A stretch of DNA of 53,572 bases, taken from positions 1 through 53,572 of IMG/VR virus record IMGVR_UViG_3300031705_000005. One strand, written 5' to 3'. This DNA is from a virus. This document shows positions 1 to 7,678 of this stretch, in pieces (positions within the stretch are counted from its first letter, which is position 1; each line of letters opens with the position of its first letter). Under the pieces are notes generated by a model. The model searched no databases. It was not told the DNA's origin and worked only from the letters and a program-made list of their open reading frames with translations. A program made the translations under genes and the position numbers.

Positions 1-2
1 AT

Positions 3-335
3 TACTATGGTACATCTAAATTCGAATCCGAAACACCTTATGTAGAATACGAACGAAGTATCTATGAAAGGTTAAGTGGTGAGGATGATGATGGAACGAC
101 TGGTGATGATTCACCACAGGCTGAATTCGATAGGATAGATAATTCCATTGTACTCTATTACCCTAAGATGGTTAGTAGAAAACATATCATTCAATGTTTA
201 GTGCATGAGTATCAACATTACCTTCAGTCACCTATCTGGATGAAACGTTACTATACTATGGGTCATTCTTATTCCAGCCACCCATACGAAGTAGCTGCAT
301 ATAAGGAAGAGGATAATTATAAATTATTCTCATAA
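3..335 (+). CDS. HEXXH metallopeptidase-like protein (5' truncated)
   Basis: Open frame entering from the left edge and ending at TAA 333-335; 110 residues are visible. Near the C-terminus it reads LVHEYQHYLQS, an HEXXH zinc-metallopeptidase signature, followed about 30 residues later by HPYEVAAYKEE, which could supply a third zinc ligand. An acidic Gly/Asp stretch precedes the catalytic region. The motif and its helix context fit a zincin-type peptidase of unknown substrate. The start and any N-terminal domain lie outside the window. Promoter P1 begins just after the stop, so this gene ends an upstream unit. Confidence 0.7.
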   Translation, partial: YYGTSKFESETPYVEYERSIYERLSGEDDDGTTGDDSPQAEFDRIDNSIVLYYPKMVSRKHIIQCLVHEYQHYLQSPIWMKRYYTMGHSYSSHPYEVAAYKEEDNYKLFS

Positions 336-342
336 TGAAACC

Positions 343-398
343 TTAACAATTTGTTAACATTAGAAATTAGGAATACCGATACAATTGTTGTATCTTTA
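343..398 (+). promoter_or_regulatory. Promoter P1 with upstream palindrome
   Basis: Palindrome TTAACAATTTGTTAA at 343-357, 9 bp gap, -33-like TTAG at 367-370, exactly 20 bp, then TATCTTTA at 391-398. The downstream TTATGTAATAAGAAA is shared with several other promoters here. It precedes the small-gene operon starting at 465. Bacteroidetes-type promoter. Confidence 0.85.
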
Positions 399-464
399 TT
401 ATGTAATAAGAAAACGGGTTAGTTGTATCCCCATAAGATACCTCAGAATATAAACCATTAATAT

Positions 465-647
465 ATGTCAGATTTAAAAGAGTTAAATGAGTATGTAAAC
501 GAAGTGATGATGAGACACCCATCGCTTAAAGAAGAGGTAGTTGATTTGTTTCAACTAGCGATATCCGAAATCTCTGATGGGGAATCGGAATGGAATGAGT
601 GCCAGTTAGCAACAGGCAGTATAATGGATTTAATAGAAGAATTATGA
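465..647 (+). CDS. Small acidic hypothetical protein (60 aa)
   Basis: First gene after promoter P1. Glu/Asp-rich, probably all-helical, with no recognised domain. Its stop overlaps the next start in an ATGA junction (644-647), showing translational coupling in an operon. Function unknown; likely an early host-interaction or accessory protein by position only. Confidence 0.65.
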   Translation: MSDLKELNEYVNEVMMRHPSLKEEVVDLFQLAISEISDGESEWNECQLATGSIMDLIEEL

Positions 648-916
648 GATACACAACAGACAACAGAGAGTTAACCGAACTTAAATCGGTAGGTGCTTGG
701 TTAGATACCGATAACATAATCGTTTATCCAATTCAAATTTCAGGCGCATTCTCCCCAGAGGATGGAGTATCCCTTATAGAAGAAGGGTTAAACCAAGAGT
801 GGTGGGATACATTATCCAAAGAGGATAAAACTATAATCGATAAAGCCCAATTAGCTAAAGTAGATATGATTGGATTCGAAGGAACTTGGAAAGCATTGGA
901 TGCTATTAAACTATAA
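644..916 (+). CDS. Hypothetical protein (90 aa)
   Basis: I place the start at ATG 644 because it overlaps the previous stop (ATGA). An upstream in-frame ATG at 599 would run through most of the preceding gene's 3' part. The product has a Trp-rich, acidic middle (EEGLNQEWWDTLSKEDK) and no domain I recognise. Function unknown. Confidence 0.65.
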   Translation: MRYTTDNRELTELKSVGAWLDTDNIIVYPIQISGAFSPEDGVSLIEEGLNQEWWDTLSKEDKTIIDKAQLAKVDMIGFEGTWKALDAIKL

Positions 917-920
917 CAAT

Positions 921-1145
921 ATGAAAACATTACAAATGAAAGAGTACGAAACTGAGATTAATGTGAATAACATAATCACATTACTGAACCACATAACTGA
1001 TAATTTAAGTTGTGTAGATGGTGAAACCTTACAATACATTATAGAGAAGGTTGGTATGAAAGAACAAATGTTAAGACAGTTAATGATGAGTTCCAATCTC
1101 AATGAGGTATCATCTTTATATAATGAACGTAAAACTATACTATAA
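921..1145 (+). CDS. Hypothetical helical protein (74 aa)
   Basis: Start chosen at ATG 921, preceded by an A-rich leader after the stop at 916; a longer version from 870 would overlap the preceding gene. Predicted mostly helical, Met- and Asn-rich. Overlaps the next gene by 1 nt (TAATG at 1143-1147). Function unknown. Confidence 0.6.
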   Translation: MKTLQMKEYETEINVNNIITLLNHITDNLSCVDGETLQYIIEKVGMKEQMLRQLMMSSNLNEVSSLYNERKTIL

Positions 1146-1345
1146 TGAAAATTACTAAGAAATCAATGTTATCGGGTGTTACACATACAATGGATATGGA
1201 TGTAACTACCGACCAAATGAAACGATATGAACTAGGTGTGGAATTAACCCAACTTATATTTCCAAATGTAACTCCAAACGAAAGGGAGTTTCTAATCTCT
1301 GGTATTACACCAGAAGAGTGGACAGAAGCTTTCGGTGATGAATAA
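1145..1345 (+). CDS. Hypothetical protein (66 aa)
   Basis: ATG overlaps the stop of the preceding gene by one base. The C-terminal part (GITPEEWTEAFGDE) is acidic. No recognised family. Member of the P1 small-gene operon. Confidence 0.6.
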   Translation: MKITKKSMLSGVTHTMDMDVTTDQMKRYELGVELTQLIFPNVTPNEREFLISGITPEEWTEAFGDE

Positions 1346-1355
1346 ATTATAAGCA

Positions 1356-1712
1356 ATGGATTTAAAAGAAAATAAGATGAAAAAATTTAAAATGATAGAT
1401 GTAGAAGAACAAAGAGAAATGGTTTGGGAAATCGTTAGAGATTATTTCAATGATAATAGTATGCATGTTGGGCTTCATAAATTATTTGAAGATAGTGTAG
1501 AGCATGTTATTGATACCGGAGCAAGTATTTTATGTACCAAATGGGGTATTGGATATGAAGGTGGTAGTTTTGTACAAGCCGTTGTCGCTAATGATTTAAT
1601 GAGAGCAGTAGGTTCTGCTGATTACATTAACGCTAACGCATTAAAGTTCTATACTCAACTAATGTATAATGTAGGTAAACCAATTTGGAATGAATCTACC
1701 ACAACCGTTTAA
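1356..1712 (+). CDS. Hypothetical protein (118 aa)
   Basis: Start at ATG 1356; an alternative ATG at 1377 (MKKFKMID) would remove seven lysine/asparagine-rich residues, and the sequence does not decide between them. The body has a Gly-rich middle (GIGYEGGSF) and a helical C-terminus. No family recognised. Confidence 0.65.
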   Translation: MDLKENKMKKFKMIDVEEQREMVWEIVRDYFNDNSMHVGLHKLFEDSVEHVIDTGASILCTKWGIGYEGGSFVQAVVANDLMRAVGSADYINANALKFYTQLMYNVGKPIWNESTTTV

Positions 1713-1716
1713 TGAT

Positions 1717-1920
1717 ATGAGAAAGAAAGTCGAAGGGAATGAATTAAGAGAGTTAGCCAAACAGATTGTACTAACTACAAATGAATGTACGAATGATTAT
1801 GATGCCGTTGATGATGTAATGGTATTACTATCTAAACATTTCAAAAGAGAGAAACGAATGGCAATGAGTTTTTCACACAAACTAAAATTAACTAAACTGA
1901 ATAACCTATGGGAATCGTAA
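1717..1920 (+). CDS. Hypothetical protein (67 aa)
   Basis: Start placed at ATG 1717, four bases after the preceding stop; the longer reading from 1690 would overlap the upstream gene. Lys/Glu-rich and helical, with a basic C-terminus. The 3' end overlaps the next gene by 13 nt. Function unknown. Confidence 0.55.
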   Translation: MRKKVEGNELRELAKQIVLTTNECTNDYDAVDDVMVLLSKHFKREKRMAMSFSHKLKLTKLNNLWES

Positions 1921-2093
1921 AGAAACTGAAGAGTAAATTATTAACCAAATTATTTGTAGATTGGGTAAGTGAAACGAAGGATTTAGAAGCACTACAATTT
2001 TCAAAAGAGTTGTTAGAGAAAAGATACAATAGCGTTAACGGACACAGACCTATAATGGGATTTGTGATGAACAGTACAACCGTAATTGAGTAA
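1908..2093 (+). CDS. Hypothetical protein (61 aa)
   Basis: ATG lies inside the end of the previous gene, typical of this compact operon. N-terminus is basic (MGIVKKLKSKLLTKL), possibly an amphipathic helix. No known domain. Confidence 0.55.
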   Translation: MGIVKKLKSKLLTKLFVDWVSETKDLEALQFSKELLEKRYNSVNGHRPIMGFVMNSTTVIE

Positions 2094-2097
2094 GGGT

Positions 2098-2463
2098 ATG
2101 AAGAGTGATTATGGACCAACAGTAAGTAGTAGGATGTGGAAGTGTTTAGCGATACTCACCGATAACTGTATCGGTACACCATGTTCGATTAACTGCCCGA
2201 TTCAAGGTAAATGGGAATTGGTTTGTAATAGAGAAGATACTATAGTAGAGTACGGTTCATTCCGATTAAATAATCTCATAGATACGGAAATGTTCTCTCA
2301 CTTCATTAACCCTTCCGATTTATATAAGGAACTAAGAAAACACCCACGGATGAGAATCGTACTTAGAACGATGATTGAATACTATAACCATTCCGTTGAA
2401 ATAAATAAAACAGTAAAAAACAAAGATTATTATGAAAGCAGAAATATTAAAACATTACGGTGA
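2098..2463 (+). CDS. Cys-containing hypothetical protein (121 aa)
   Basis: Start at ATG 2098, preceded by TAAGGGT; a TTG four codons upstream is less likely. The N-terminal third has five cysteines (in CLAILTDNC, GTPCSINC and ELVC), possibly a metal-binding or disulfide-bonded fold. The C-terminus overlaps the next gene by 32 nt in a different frame. Function unknown. Confidence 0.6.
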   Translation: MKSDYGPTVSSRMWKCLAILTDNCIGTPCSINCPIQGKWELVCNREDTIVEYGSFRLNNLIDTEMFSHFINPSDLYKELRKHPRMRIVLRTMIEYYNHSVEINKTVKNKDYYESRNIKTLR

Positions 2464-2701
2464 TACTGATACCATTCTATTTGCGGATGGGTTTGATAAA
2501 TGTATAATTGGATTCGAACCTAACCTATGGAAAGTGGTGTACTCTCGGAACTTATGTATCCAGCTGATGGTGGATGATTTAATGGATGAGGTGGAAGCAG
2601 TTGAGTATTTAGAGTTTAATACATTCAACGCACATATGGGTGATAAGACTCCTATATGGGTTGAGGATTTTAAATGGAATACACAAACTAATAGTTTCTA
2701 A
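2432..2701 (+). CDS. Small phage hypothetical protein (89 aa)
   Basis: Starts inside the preceding gene. The segment ILFADGFDKCIIGFE resembles a motif I associate with small uncharacterised proteins in tailed phages. Highly acidic after it. No function known. Confidence 0.65.
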   Translation: MKAEILKHYGDTDTILFADGFDKCIIGFEPNLWKVVYSRNLCIQLMVDDLMDEVEAVEYLEFNTFNAHMGDKTPIWVEDFKWNTQTNSF

Positions 2702-2720
2702 ATTAAAACAAAAGTAAACT

Positions 2721-2831
2721 ATGAGAAAGTTAATATTTGAGTTATACAGTACGAATCAAATTTCAGAAGAAGTAGCTCATCAACTTTTAGATGAGTTGTA
2801 TAATAGAAAAAGTAAAGATTATAAATTATAA
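2721..2831 (+). CDS. Very small hypothetical protein (36 aa)
   Basis: ATG at 2721 follows an A-rich leader (AAAACAAAAGTAAACT). Encodes a 36-residue helical peptide ending DYKL. Placement in a gap of the operon, with a 3-nt distance to the next ATG, supports it as a real gene. Function unknown. Confidence 0.5.
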   Translation: MRKLIFELYSTNQISEEVAHQLLDELYNRKSKDYKL

Positions 2832-2834
2832 GAT

Positions 2835-2990
2835 ATGGAAGAGATGTATAAGCAAGGTCAATTAGATTTGATACGTAAGATTAAAGAAGATGTAGCTAAG
2901 CTAGTTGCATCAGAACCAGAAGGGTTTGATTTAGCATTGGATATAATCCATCTGTTACAACGTATCAAGCCAATCGAAATTGTAAATTAA
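2835..2990 (+). CDS. Small hypothetical protein (51 aa)
   Basis: ATG 2835, three bases after the preceding stop; TAA 2988-2990. Helical and amphipathic (Lys/Glu with Leu/Ile repeats). Fits the continuous operon spacing. Function unknown. Confidence 0.5.
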   Translation: MEEMYKQGQLDLIRKIKEDVAKLVASEPEGFDLALDIIHLLQRIKPIEIVN

Positions 2991-2995
2991 AGGAT

Positions 2996-3271
2996 ATGAA
3001 AATAACAGAAAATCAATTAGCAGCGTTACAACGAATGTGTGATTCAGATGGTGCTTATAATTGTGATGGGTATCGTATAGTGAGGTATGGTGTGGATGTA
3101 TTCCAATTAGAATTAGGAACGGGTACATACGCAGTTCCACAAGTATGTGGAATCAAGCGTGATACAAAGTTACCTATTAGCATTCAATCAATACTCAGAC
3201 AATTATACAATAGCTGGGAACGAACTCCATCTAGATTAACTGATAACACAGAGCAACCTTTAGAATTATGA
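2996..3271 (+). CDS. Hypothetical protein (91 aa)
   Basis: Begins MKITENQLAALQRMC; central Tyr/Gly-rich beta-like segment. The stop overlaps the next start (ATGA 3268-3271). No family recognised. Confidence 0.6.
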   Translation: MKITENQLAALQRMCDSDGAYNCDGYRIVRYGVDVFQLELGTGTYAVPQVCGIKRDTKLPISIQSILRQLYNSWERTPSRLTDNTEQPLEL

Positions 3272-3405
3272 AGATAACAACACAAAGTATATGTGGGCAG
3301 ATTTATATAATCCCTACTATAAAAATAACATATGATAAATTCCTTAACGGAGATTATGAAGTGATATTCGTTTGGTATAAAACCGCATTGGTAATATCAT
3401 TTTAA
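3268..3405 (+). CDS. Small hypothetical protein (45 aa)
   Basis: Translationally coupled to the upstream gene by ATGA. Encodes a short, hydrophobic, beta-rich peptide ending ALVISF. The last gene before promoter P2, probably closing the P1 operon. Confidence 0.5.
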   Translation: MKITTQSICGQIYIIPTIKITYDKFLNGDYEVIFVWYKTALVISF

Positions 3406-3409
3406 TAAC

Positions 3410-3465
3410 TTAACAATTTGATAACATTAGAAATTTGGCAGTCTCAACTATTATCTGTATATTTG
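3410..3465 (+). promoter_or_regulatory. Promoter P2 with upstream palindrome
   Basis: TTAACAATTTGATAA at 3410-3424 (one mismatch to the palindrome), 9 bp gap, TTTG at 3434-3437, 20 bp, TATATTTG at 3458-3465. A perfect match to Bacteroidetes TTTG/TAnnTTTG. Drives 3530-4015 and possibly the RNA region beyond. Confidence 0.88.
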
Positions 3466-3529
3466 TATTGTAGGTTAGAGAGGGGGGAGATACCACCCGA
3501 ACCGATTACTAATTAAAAAATAAATAGAA

Positions 3530-3721
3530 ATGGAAAATAACAAATTTGAAGAGCAGGTGTTTTGGAAAGATGGATTTAGTGGGGAAGCCGAAGGTGGAAT
3601 GCACTTCCGTTCATTTGATTTAAACAAATTCATTAAGAAGGTCGAATCCGCTGAAGAAAATGGTGAGGTCGTAGGGATTAAGTTTGAAGGTAATAATTTA
3701 GAATTAATCATTAAAAAATAA
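3530..3721 (+). CDS. Hypothetical protein (63 aa)
   Basis: First gene behind promoter P2, with an A-rich leader (AAAAAATAAATAGAA) and no Shine-Dalgarno sequence. Acidic with a central Gly/Glu loop (SGEAEGGMHF). Function unknown. Confidence 0.65.
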   Translation: MENNKFEEQVFWKDGFSGEAEGGMHFRSFDLNKFIKKVESAEENGEVVGIKFEGNNLELIIKK

Positions 3722-3724
3722 CAT

Positions 3725-4015
3725 ATGAAATCATTTAAAGATTTAACATTCAAACCTCATCAGATGGGTGAGGGTATTCAAGCTCATTATGTATTCGATA
3801 ATGATTACGAAATTAGTGTTGCAGCTGGGAAGTTTTGTTACTCAACACCAAAAGCTGAAGTTCCATTAGGGGCATATACCGCATTTGAAGTAGCAATCTT
3901 TAATTCAGATGGTGATTTCTGTACAGGTGAATTATGTGCTTCTACTGATGATGTTGTAGGTTGGTGTAGTAGAACTGATATCGATAATTTGATGGAAATA
4001 GCACAAGAACAATAG
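3725..4015 (+). CDS. Hypothetical protein (96 aa)
   Basis: Three bases after the preceding stop. Compact, predicted alpha/beta, with three Cys residues (FCYSTP, DFCTGELC) plus one in GWCSRTD, and an acidic C-terminus. Resembles small uncharacterised phage proteins; no function assigned. Followed by about 620 nt without genes. Confidence 0.65.
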   Translation: MKSFKDLTFKPHQMGEGIQAHYVFDNDYEISVAAGKFCYSTPKAEVPLGAYTAFEVAIFNSDGDFCTGELCASTDDVVGWCSRTDIDNLMEIAQEQ

Positions 4016-4522
4016 GTTAAACCAATGACCAAACGTGATGAATGATTCTTAATTGATGATTAGCGTTAAATAAAGGTAGAATATAAATTGTGTTAAAGTA
4101 GATTAAGTTCGAATATATACTGTTTGGTATGTGCATAATAAATCTACCAAGTGTACCAACTGTATTGTAATATGTTGGATAAATAAATTTATAGGATGCT
4201 CAATTTGCGAGGGAAGGCTTACACAACCCCTGCACCAAAGGACAACTGTTAAGACAACCATTTGAGAGTTTAGTGTGGGTAAAGTCACAGGAAGCTAATT
4301 TATTAATACACTTAGGAGTTTACAGCAAGAGATAATAGTAAAGCTGATTAAATTGAGATTAAGGTAAAGGTTAACCTCTCATTCATGCAGTAACCTCGAA
4401 AGACCCGAAAGATTATCTCGTGACCATTTATAGTAGTGATAACCAGAACAAAGCTAAATAGCACAAAAGGTTATAGGAGATGCTAGCTATTATAGATGGT
4501 GCTAATAAAGAATCTTAATTGT
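4016..4522 (+). ncRNA. Gene-free region with structured RNA potential
   Basis: About 500 nt without an acceptable ORF between two promoter-led operons. Visible pairings include GGTAGA (4075) with TCTACC (4143), ATAACC with GGTTAT (about 4439-4475), and the well-supported 4329-4419 element listed separately. No tmRNA, RNase P or group I intron core motif was recognised. It is co-oriented with P2 and could be the 3' part of that transcript. Boundaries are approximate. Confidence 0.45.
4329..4419 (+). ncRNA. Two-copy structured RNA element, copy 1
   Basis: Terminal stem GAGATAAT (4329-4336) with ATTATCTC (4412-4419). Inside are a conserved GGT/ACC pair, AGGTTA/TAACCT, a CATTCATGCAG loop and an internal CGAAAG. 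Copy 2 at 9565-9660 keeps the inner sequence but has an entirely different terminal stem that still pairs, which is compensatory covariation. RNA class not recognised. Confidence 0.7.
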
Positions 4523-4552
4523 TAATAACTTTTGAAAATAAACTGAAAACCA

Positions 4553-4584
4553 TTAGGAATTTCAATTTAAATTGCGTATCTTTA
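4553..4584 (+). promoter_or_regulatory. Promoter P3
   Basis: TTAG 4553-4556, 20 bp, TATCTTTA 4577-4584. The upstream sequence (TTGTTAATAACTTTTGAAAA at 4519-4538) lacks the palindrome but is shared almost exactly with P9. Followed by TTATATAATAAGAAAGGGGCAGAG. Drives the 4635-8421 operon. Confidence 0.85.
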
Positions 4585-4634
4585 TTATATAATAAGAAAG
4601 GGGCAGAGTTGAATCTAATTAACAAATATAAATT

Positions 4635-4949
4635 ATGAACAAAATAGAAAACTATTCACTTCTAAATGGAACAAGCTTTCATGGTAGTGTAATTAAAACA
4701 ACACCAAATGCTTTAATCAAATTAGCCGAATCACTTGGTGGGGATTATAATTCTGATAACGGTGGTGATGATAAAACTAATTTCGATTTTGGATTTGAAA
4801 CTGATAATGGAATTTCGTTCTCAGTATATGATTGGAAAGAATACAGGTCATTAGACTTGTCCGAAGTGGTAACGTTCCATATAGGAACTCACTCAAAGAT
4901 GGATGGGATAACGGCTAAAGAGGAACTTACAAATACATTAAATAAATAA
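4635..4949 (+). CDS. Hypothetical protein (104 aa)
   Basis: First gene after promoter P3; A-rich leader ending AAATTATG. The middle is rich in Asp/Gly/Asn (DYNSDNGGDDKTNFDFGF), suggesting a loop or a Ca-binding-like turn, but no EF-hand consensus is evident. Function unknown. Confidence 0.65.
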   Translation: MNKIENYSLLNGTSFHGSVIKTTPNALIKLAESLGGDYNSDNGGDDKTNFDFGFETDNGISFSVYDWKEYRSLDLSEVVTFHIGTHSKMDGITAKEELTNTLNK

Positions 4950-4953
4950 GATT

Positions 4954-5640
4954 ATGAAAATATGGCACATAAGTGATACACATACTTATCACGACTTACT
5001 AACAATTCCAACGGGAATAGATATGGTTATCTTTAGTGGTGACTGTTCTAACCCAAGAGACCCATATACCAATGAACCTGAAGTAAGAGGGTTCATCGAT
5101 TGGTTTGGCTCGTTACCTATTAAACATAAAGTGTTTGTAGCAGGTAACCACGATACCTCAATTGAAAAGGGATTGGTGACTAAAGATGATTTTGATTCTA
5201 ATTGTATTCACTACTTAGAGAATACCCATATTACTATTGAAGGTATTAAAATATTTGGTTCACCATATACTCCATCATTTGGAATGGGGTGGGCATTTAA
5301 CAAAGCAAGAAATAAGTTAGATAGAATTTGGGCTAGTATAATTGATACTGATTCAGATATTATTATAACACATGGACCACCAAAAGGAATATTGGATATG
5401 GGTATTGATAGACTGAACGTAATGGAGTTTTGTGGATGTAAAAGTTTATGGAACGTTGTTAAATCAATCAACCCTCAACTGCAGTTGTTCGGTCACATAC
5501 ATAACTGTAAAGACATTATCAACGCAGGGACTCGAACTGTTGATGGATTGGATACTATCTTTTCAAATGGCTCAGTAATAACCGATGGAAAATTCGGTAA
5601 GTTAAGTAGTAACGGAAATATATTAGAAATAAACAAATAG
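4954..5640 (+). CDS. Calcineurin-like metallophosphoesterase
   Basis: 228 residues with the ordered metallophosphoesterase motifs: SDTH near residue 8, SGDCSNPRD (GD box), VAGNHD, ITHGPP and a C-terminal GHIH. These supply the dinuclear metal site that hydrolyses phosphomono- or diesters. The size matches single-domain phosphoesterases widespread in phages; substrate (nucleotide, RNA 2',3'-cyclic end or protein phosphate) cannot be deduced. It is separate from the Mre11-like domain at 46372. Second gene of the P3 operon. Confidence 0.9.
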   Translation: MKIWHISDTHTYHDLLTIPTGIDMVIFSGDCSNPRDPYTNEPEVRGFIDWFGSLPIKHKVFVAGNHDTSIEKGLVTKDDFDSNCIHYLENTHITIEGIKIFGSPYTPSFGMGWAFNKARNKLDRIWASIIDTDSDIIITHGPPKGILDMGIDRLNVMEFCGCKSLWNVVKSINPQLQLFGHIHNCKDIINAGTRTVDGLDTIFSNGSVITDGKFGKLSSNGNILEINK

Positions 5641-5646
5641 AAAGTT

Positions 5647-6078
5647 ATGGCAACATTAGAAGTAAACAATAAGCAATTGAGATTAATTCAATCAGCATTA
5701 GATTTATATTCAAGGATAGGTATCGGACAATTTGAGGTGATTAAAGAACACCCAACATTTGAAAGACATTTAGCAAACCAACTTATAGATAAGGATGGAA
5801 AAACTGATTATGGACAATACCATACAGTTAGAGATTCAGTAGATTTGATGTTAGTTCAACCTAGGAATATGTTAATACAAGAACCTAACCACCCACAGAA
5901 TGGGAGTTGGGGTATTCATAATCCAAAGGTAGACGAAACCTGTAGAGATGCATATGATTTGATTCAAGTAATCAGACATGAATTTTGGAAAGCTCAGAGT
6001 GAACCAACTAATCACACAGTCGATTCATCGGTTCATTTAACAAATGAGGATTCAAATAATATAAAAGTAACGCTATGA
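5647..6078 (+). CDS. Hypothetical protein (143 aa)
   Basis: N-terminal helical half (NKQLRLIQSALDLYSRIGIGQ) and a middle with a conserved-looking NHPQNGSWGIHNPKV segment, a type of small protein seen beside metabolic genes in tailed phages. No enzymatic motif. Overlaps the next gene by 4 nt (ATGA). Confidence 0.65.
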   Translation: MATLEVNNKQLRLIQSALDLYSRIGIGQFEVIKEHPTFERHLANQLIDKDGKTDYGQYHTVRDSVDLMLVQPRNMLIQEPNHPQNGSWGIHNPKVDETCRDAYDLIQVIRHEFWKAQSEPTNHTVDSSVHLTNEDSNNIKVTL

Positions 6079-6407
6079 GTAAATTAGAACAGAAAAAGCT
6101 ACACTTAACTTTAGATGAGCTATTTGATACAGTCGCTAGGCCAATAGAAGATGATAATTGGAAGTTGGTAAGAGAGAGGGATGATTTAACTTTATATTCA
6201 GCCGATGTAATGTGGTTAGAATTTAATGAAGATAGGACGTACAAAGCAAAGCAAGAGCAAATTGGTATTGGGTGTAGTTTACTCATGTCACCATTCACCT
6301 TCCAATTCACATGGCAGACTACAATGGTAACTGAAATTGTAGAGGTTACTAAAGAATATACTAAATTCAAAACAAAGAATAGTAATTACATATTATATAA
6401 GATATGA
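6075..6407 (+). CDS. Hypothetical protein (110 aa)
   Basis: Coupled to both neighbours by ATGA overlaps. N-terminal acidic helix, C-terminal half beta-rich (FTFQFTWQTTMVTEIVEVT). No family recognised. Confidence 0.6.
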   Translation: MSKLEQKKLHLTLDELFDTVARPIEDDNWKLVRERDDLTLYSADVMWLEFNEDRTYKAKQEQIGIGCSLLMSPFTFQFTWQTTMVTEIVEVTKEYTKFKTKNSNYILYKI

Positions 6408-6811
6408 AAACAGAAACAATTACAAATAGATATAACGATGAATTTACATTCACCGAATTAAAGGATGGGAACATCCAATGGGCTGGTAACTTTGAGTACG
6501 CTCGTTGTGGATTTCCAAATGATTACTCAAACGCATATAAAGTATTTAGTGAGAATAAAGATGAAGATTCATTATCATTAGAAGAATTTATATTTGAAGT
6601 ACATCAAAGTATACATGATGAAGATGGTAAGTATATATCACCCGGACCAATCGCTGATGGGTATAGGAATTTAGTTACCTCCAAAATACACGTTATAGAT
6701 ATGGTTGACCCAAGTGGTGGACCATACATGTCAGCGGGAATGAACTTGATGGGTAAAACTATTGTAGAATTTAAATCTAATAAAGACGGATACTTAATTA
6801 TAACTAAATAA
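6404..6811 (+). CDS. Hypothetical protein (135 aa)
   Basis: Starts within the previous stop (ATGA). Begins MKTETITNRYNDEFTF, predicted beta-rich, with a Gly/Pro loop (VDPSGGPYMSAGMN). No known domain; part of the P3 operon. Confidence 0.6.
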   Translation: MKTETITNRYNDEFTFTELKDGNIQWAGNFEYARCGFPNDYSNAYKVFSENKDEDSLSLEEFIFEVHQSIHDEDGKYISPGPIADGYRNLVTSKIHVIDMVDPSGGPYMSAGMNLMGKTIVEFKSNKDGYLIITK

Positions 6812-6817
6812 AAAGAA

Positions 6818-6967
6818 ATGAAAAAGAATATAGATAAAAACTTAACACAGGGTAGAACTCATAAGCAAGTAGAGGATAACGAACTGACGATGGGATTGAT
6901 ATTAAAAGCAGCTGTTGCTTTCATATGTGGTTCAATTATTTACAACGTAGTTACATACGGTATTTAA
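6818..6967 (+). CDS. Small membrane protein (49 aa)
   Basis: ATG 6818 after an AAAAGAA leader, TAA 6965-6967. Hydrophilic Lys/Asn-rich N-terminus followed by one transmembrane helix (LILKAAVAFICGSIIYNVV) at the C-terminal end. Single-span inner-membrane protein of unknown role. Confidence 0.55.
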   Translation: MKKNIDKNLTQGRTHKQVEDNELTMGLILKAAVAFICGSIIYNVVTYGI

Positions 6968-6971
6968 TAAT

Positions 6972-7100
6972 ATGGATATATACAAACACATTAAAACTGA
7001 ATCTAAATATAACGAGCTTTTAGCAAGTGGTATGTTTTGGGAATTTCACCCTGAGCTTATGGGGACTTGGAAAATCGATACGCTTGTAATAAACAAATAG
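6972..7100 (+). CDS. Small hypothetical protein (42 aa)
   Basis: ATG 6972 four bases after the previous stop; TAG 7098-7100. Trp/Phe-containing peptide (GMFWEFHPELMGTWK). Supported by spacing only. Confidence 0.45.
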   Translation: MDIYKHIKTESKYNELLASGMFWEFHPELMGTWKIDTLVINK

Positions 7101-7117
7101 GTTACATTATTAATACA

Positions 7118-7288
7118 ATGGGAATGAATAAATCATATGTGCCTGAATTAGAAGTAATCAGAGAGTGGAGTATTGAACGTATTTATAAACGATATCACAA
7201 AACAGAAATGTATGTAGGTAGCTCGGATAGCATTAGATACATAGAAGAACAGTTAATCAAATTTGAAAAATCAAAAAACGATGAGTGA
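7118..7288 (+). CDS. Hypothetical protein (56 aa)
   Basis: The frame is open from a TTG at 7067, but that would overlap the upstream gene; ATG 7118 or 7124 is more likely. Basic and helical C-terminus (IEEQLIKFEKSKNDE). The end overlaps the next start by 8 nt. Function unknown; start uncertain. Confidence 0.5.
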   Translation: MGMNKSYVPELEVIREWSIERIYKRYHKTEMYVGSSDSIRYIEEQLIKFEKSKNDE

Positions 7289-7667
7289 GGAATCAACAGA
7301 AACACAGAGCCCGATTTATGTAAGACGGTGTGAGACTTGGACAACAACTGCAGCCACCAAACCAATCAAAGTGGATGTAATTAAACTCCGAAAATGTACA
7401 CCACCATATAGTGGGACAATGAACGATGAGCTAATGTTATATCTTACCGATGAGGTATGGAAAAGCGAAGATTGGTATGAACGAAATAAAGAAACCTATG
7501 GGGATGGAGAAGCTTGGGACTTGGTATTTGTGTTTGGTTCGTTAGATGAGTATTGGGATTCCCGCAACAAAGGTTGTGATGATTGGATAGAAGTTGGTGT
7601 TCCAAATAAAATACTCAGCAAGCGTGGGGACTTCGAATGTTTCGAAGGTTCAAATTTATATAGTTAA
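7281..7667 (+). CDS. Hypothetical protein (128 aa)
   Basis: Start at ATG 7281 (MSEESTE), overlapping the end of the previous gene. Rich in Trp and acidic residues, with a motif-like EAWDLVFVFGSLDEYWDSRNKGCDDW. No family recognised; likely cytosolic. Confidence 0.6.
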   Translation: MSEESTETQSPIYVRRCETWTTTAATKPIKVDVIKLRKCTPPYSGTMNDELMLYLTDEVWKSEDWYERNKETYGDGEAWDLVFVFGSLDEYWDSRNKGCDDWIEVGVPNKILSKRGDFECFEGSNLYS

Positions 7668-7678
7668 AAAAAGAAGTT

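Noticed and set aside
4329-4419. Hammerhead-like reading of CTGATTA...CGAAAG
   Set aside because: The CUGANGA core is not present and no cleavage-site NUH is placed correctly; the covarying fold differs from a hammerhead.
4016-4522. tmRNA or RNase P RNA
   Set aside because: No tag-peptide frame with an Ala-Ala end, no tRNA-like acceptor pair, and no conserved RNase P core sequences could be found.
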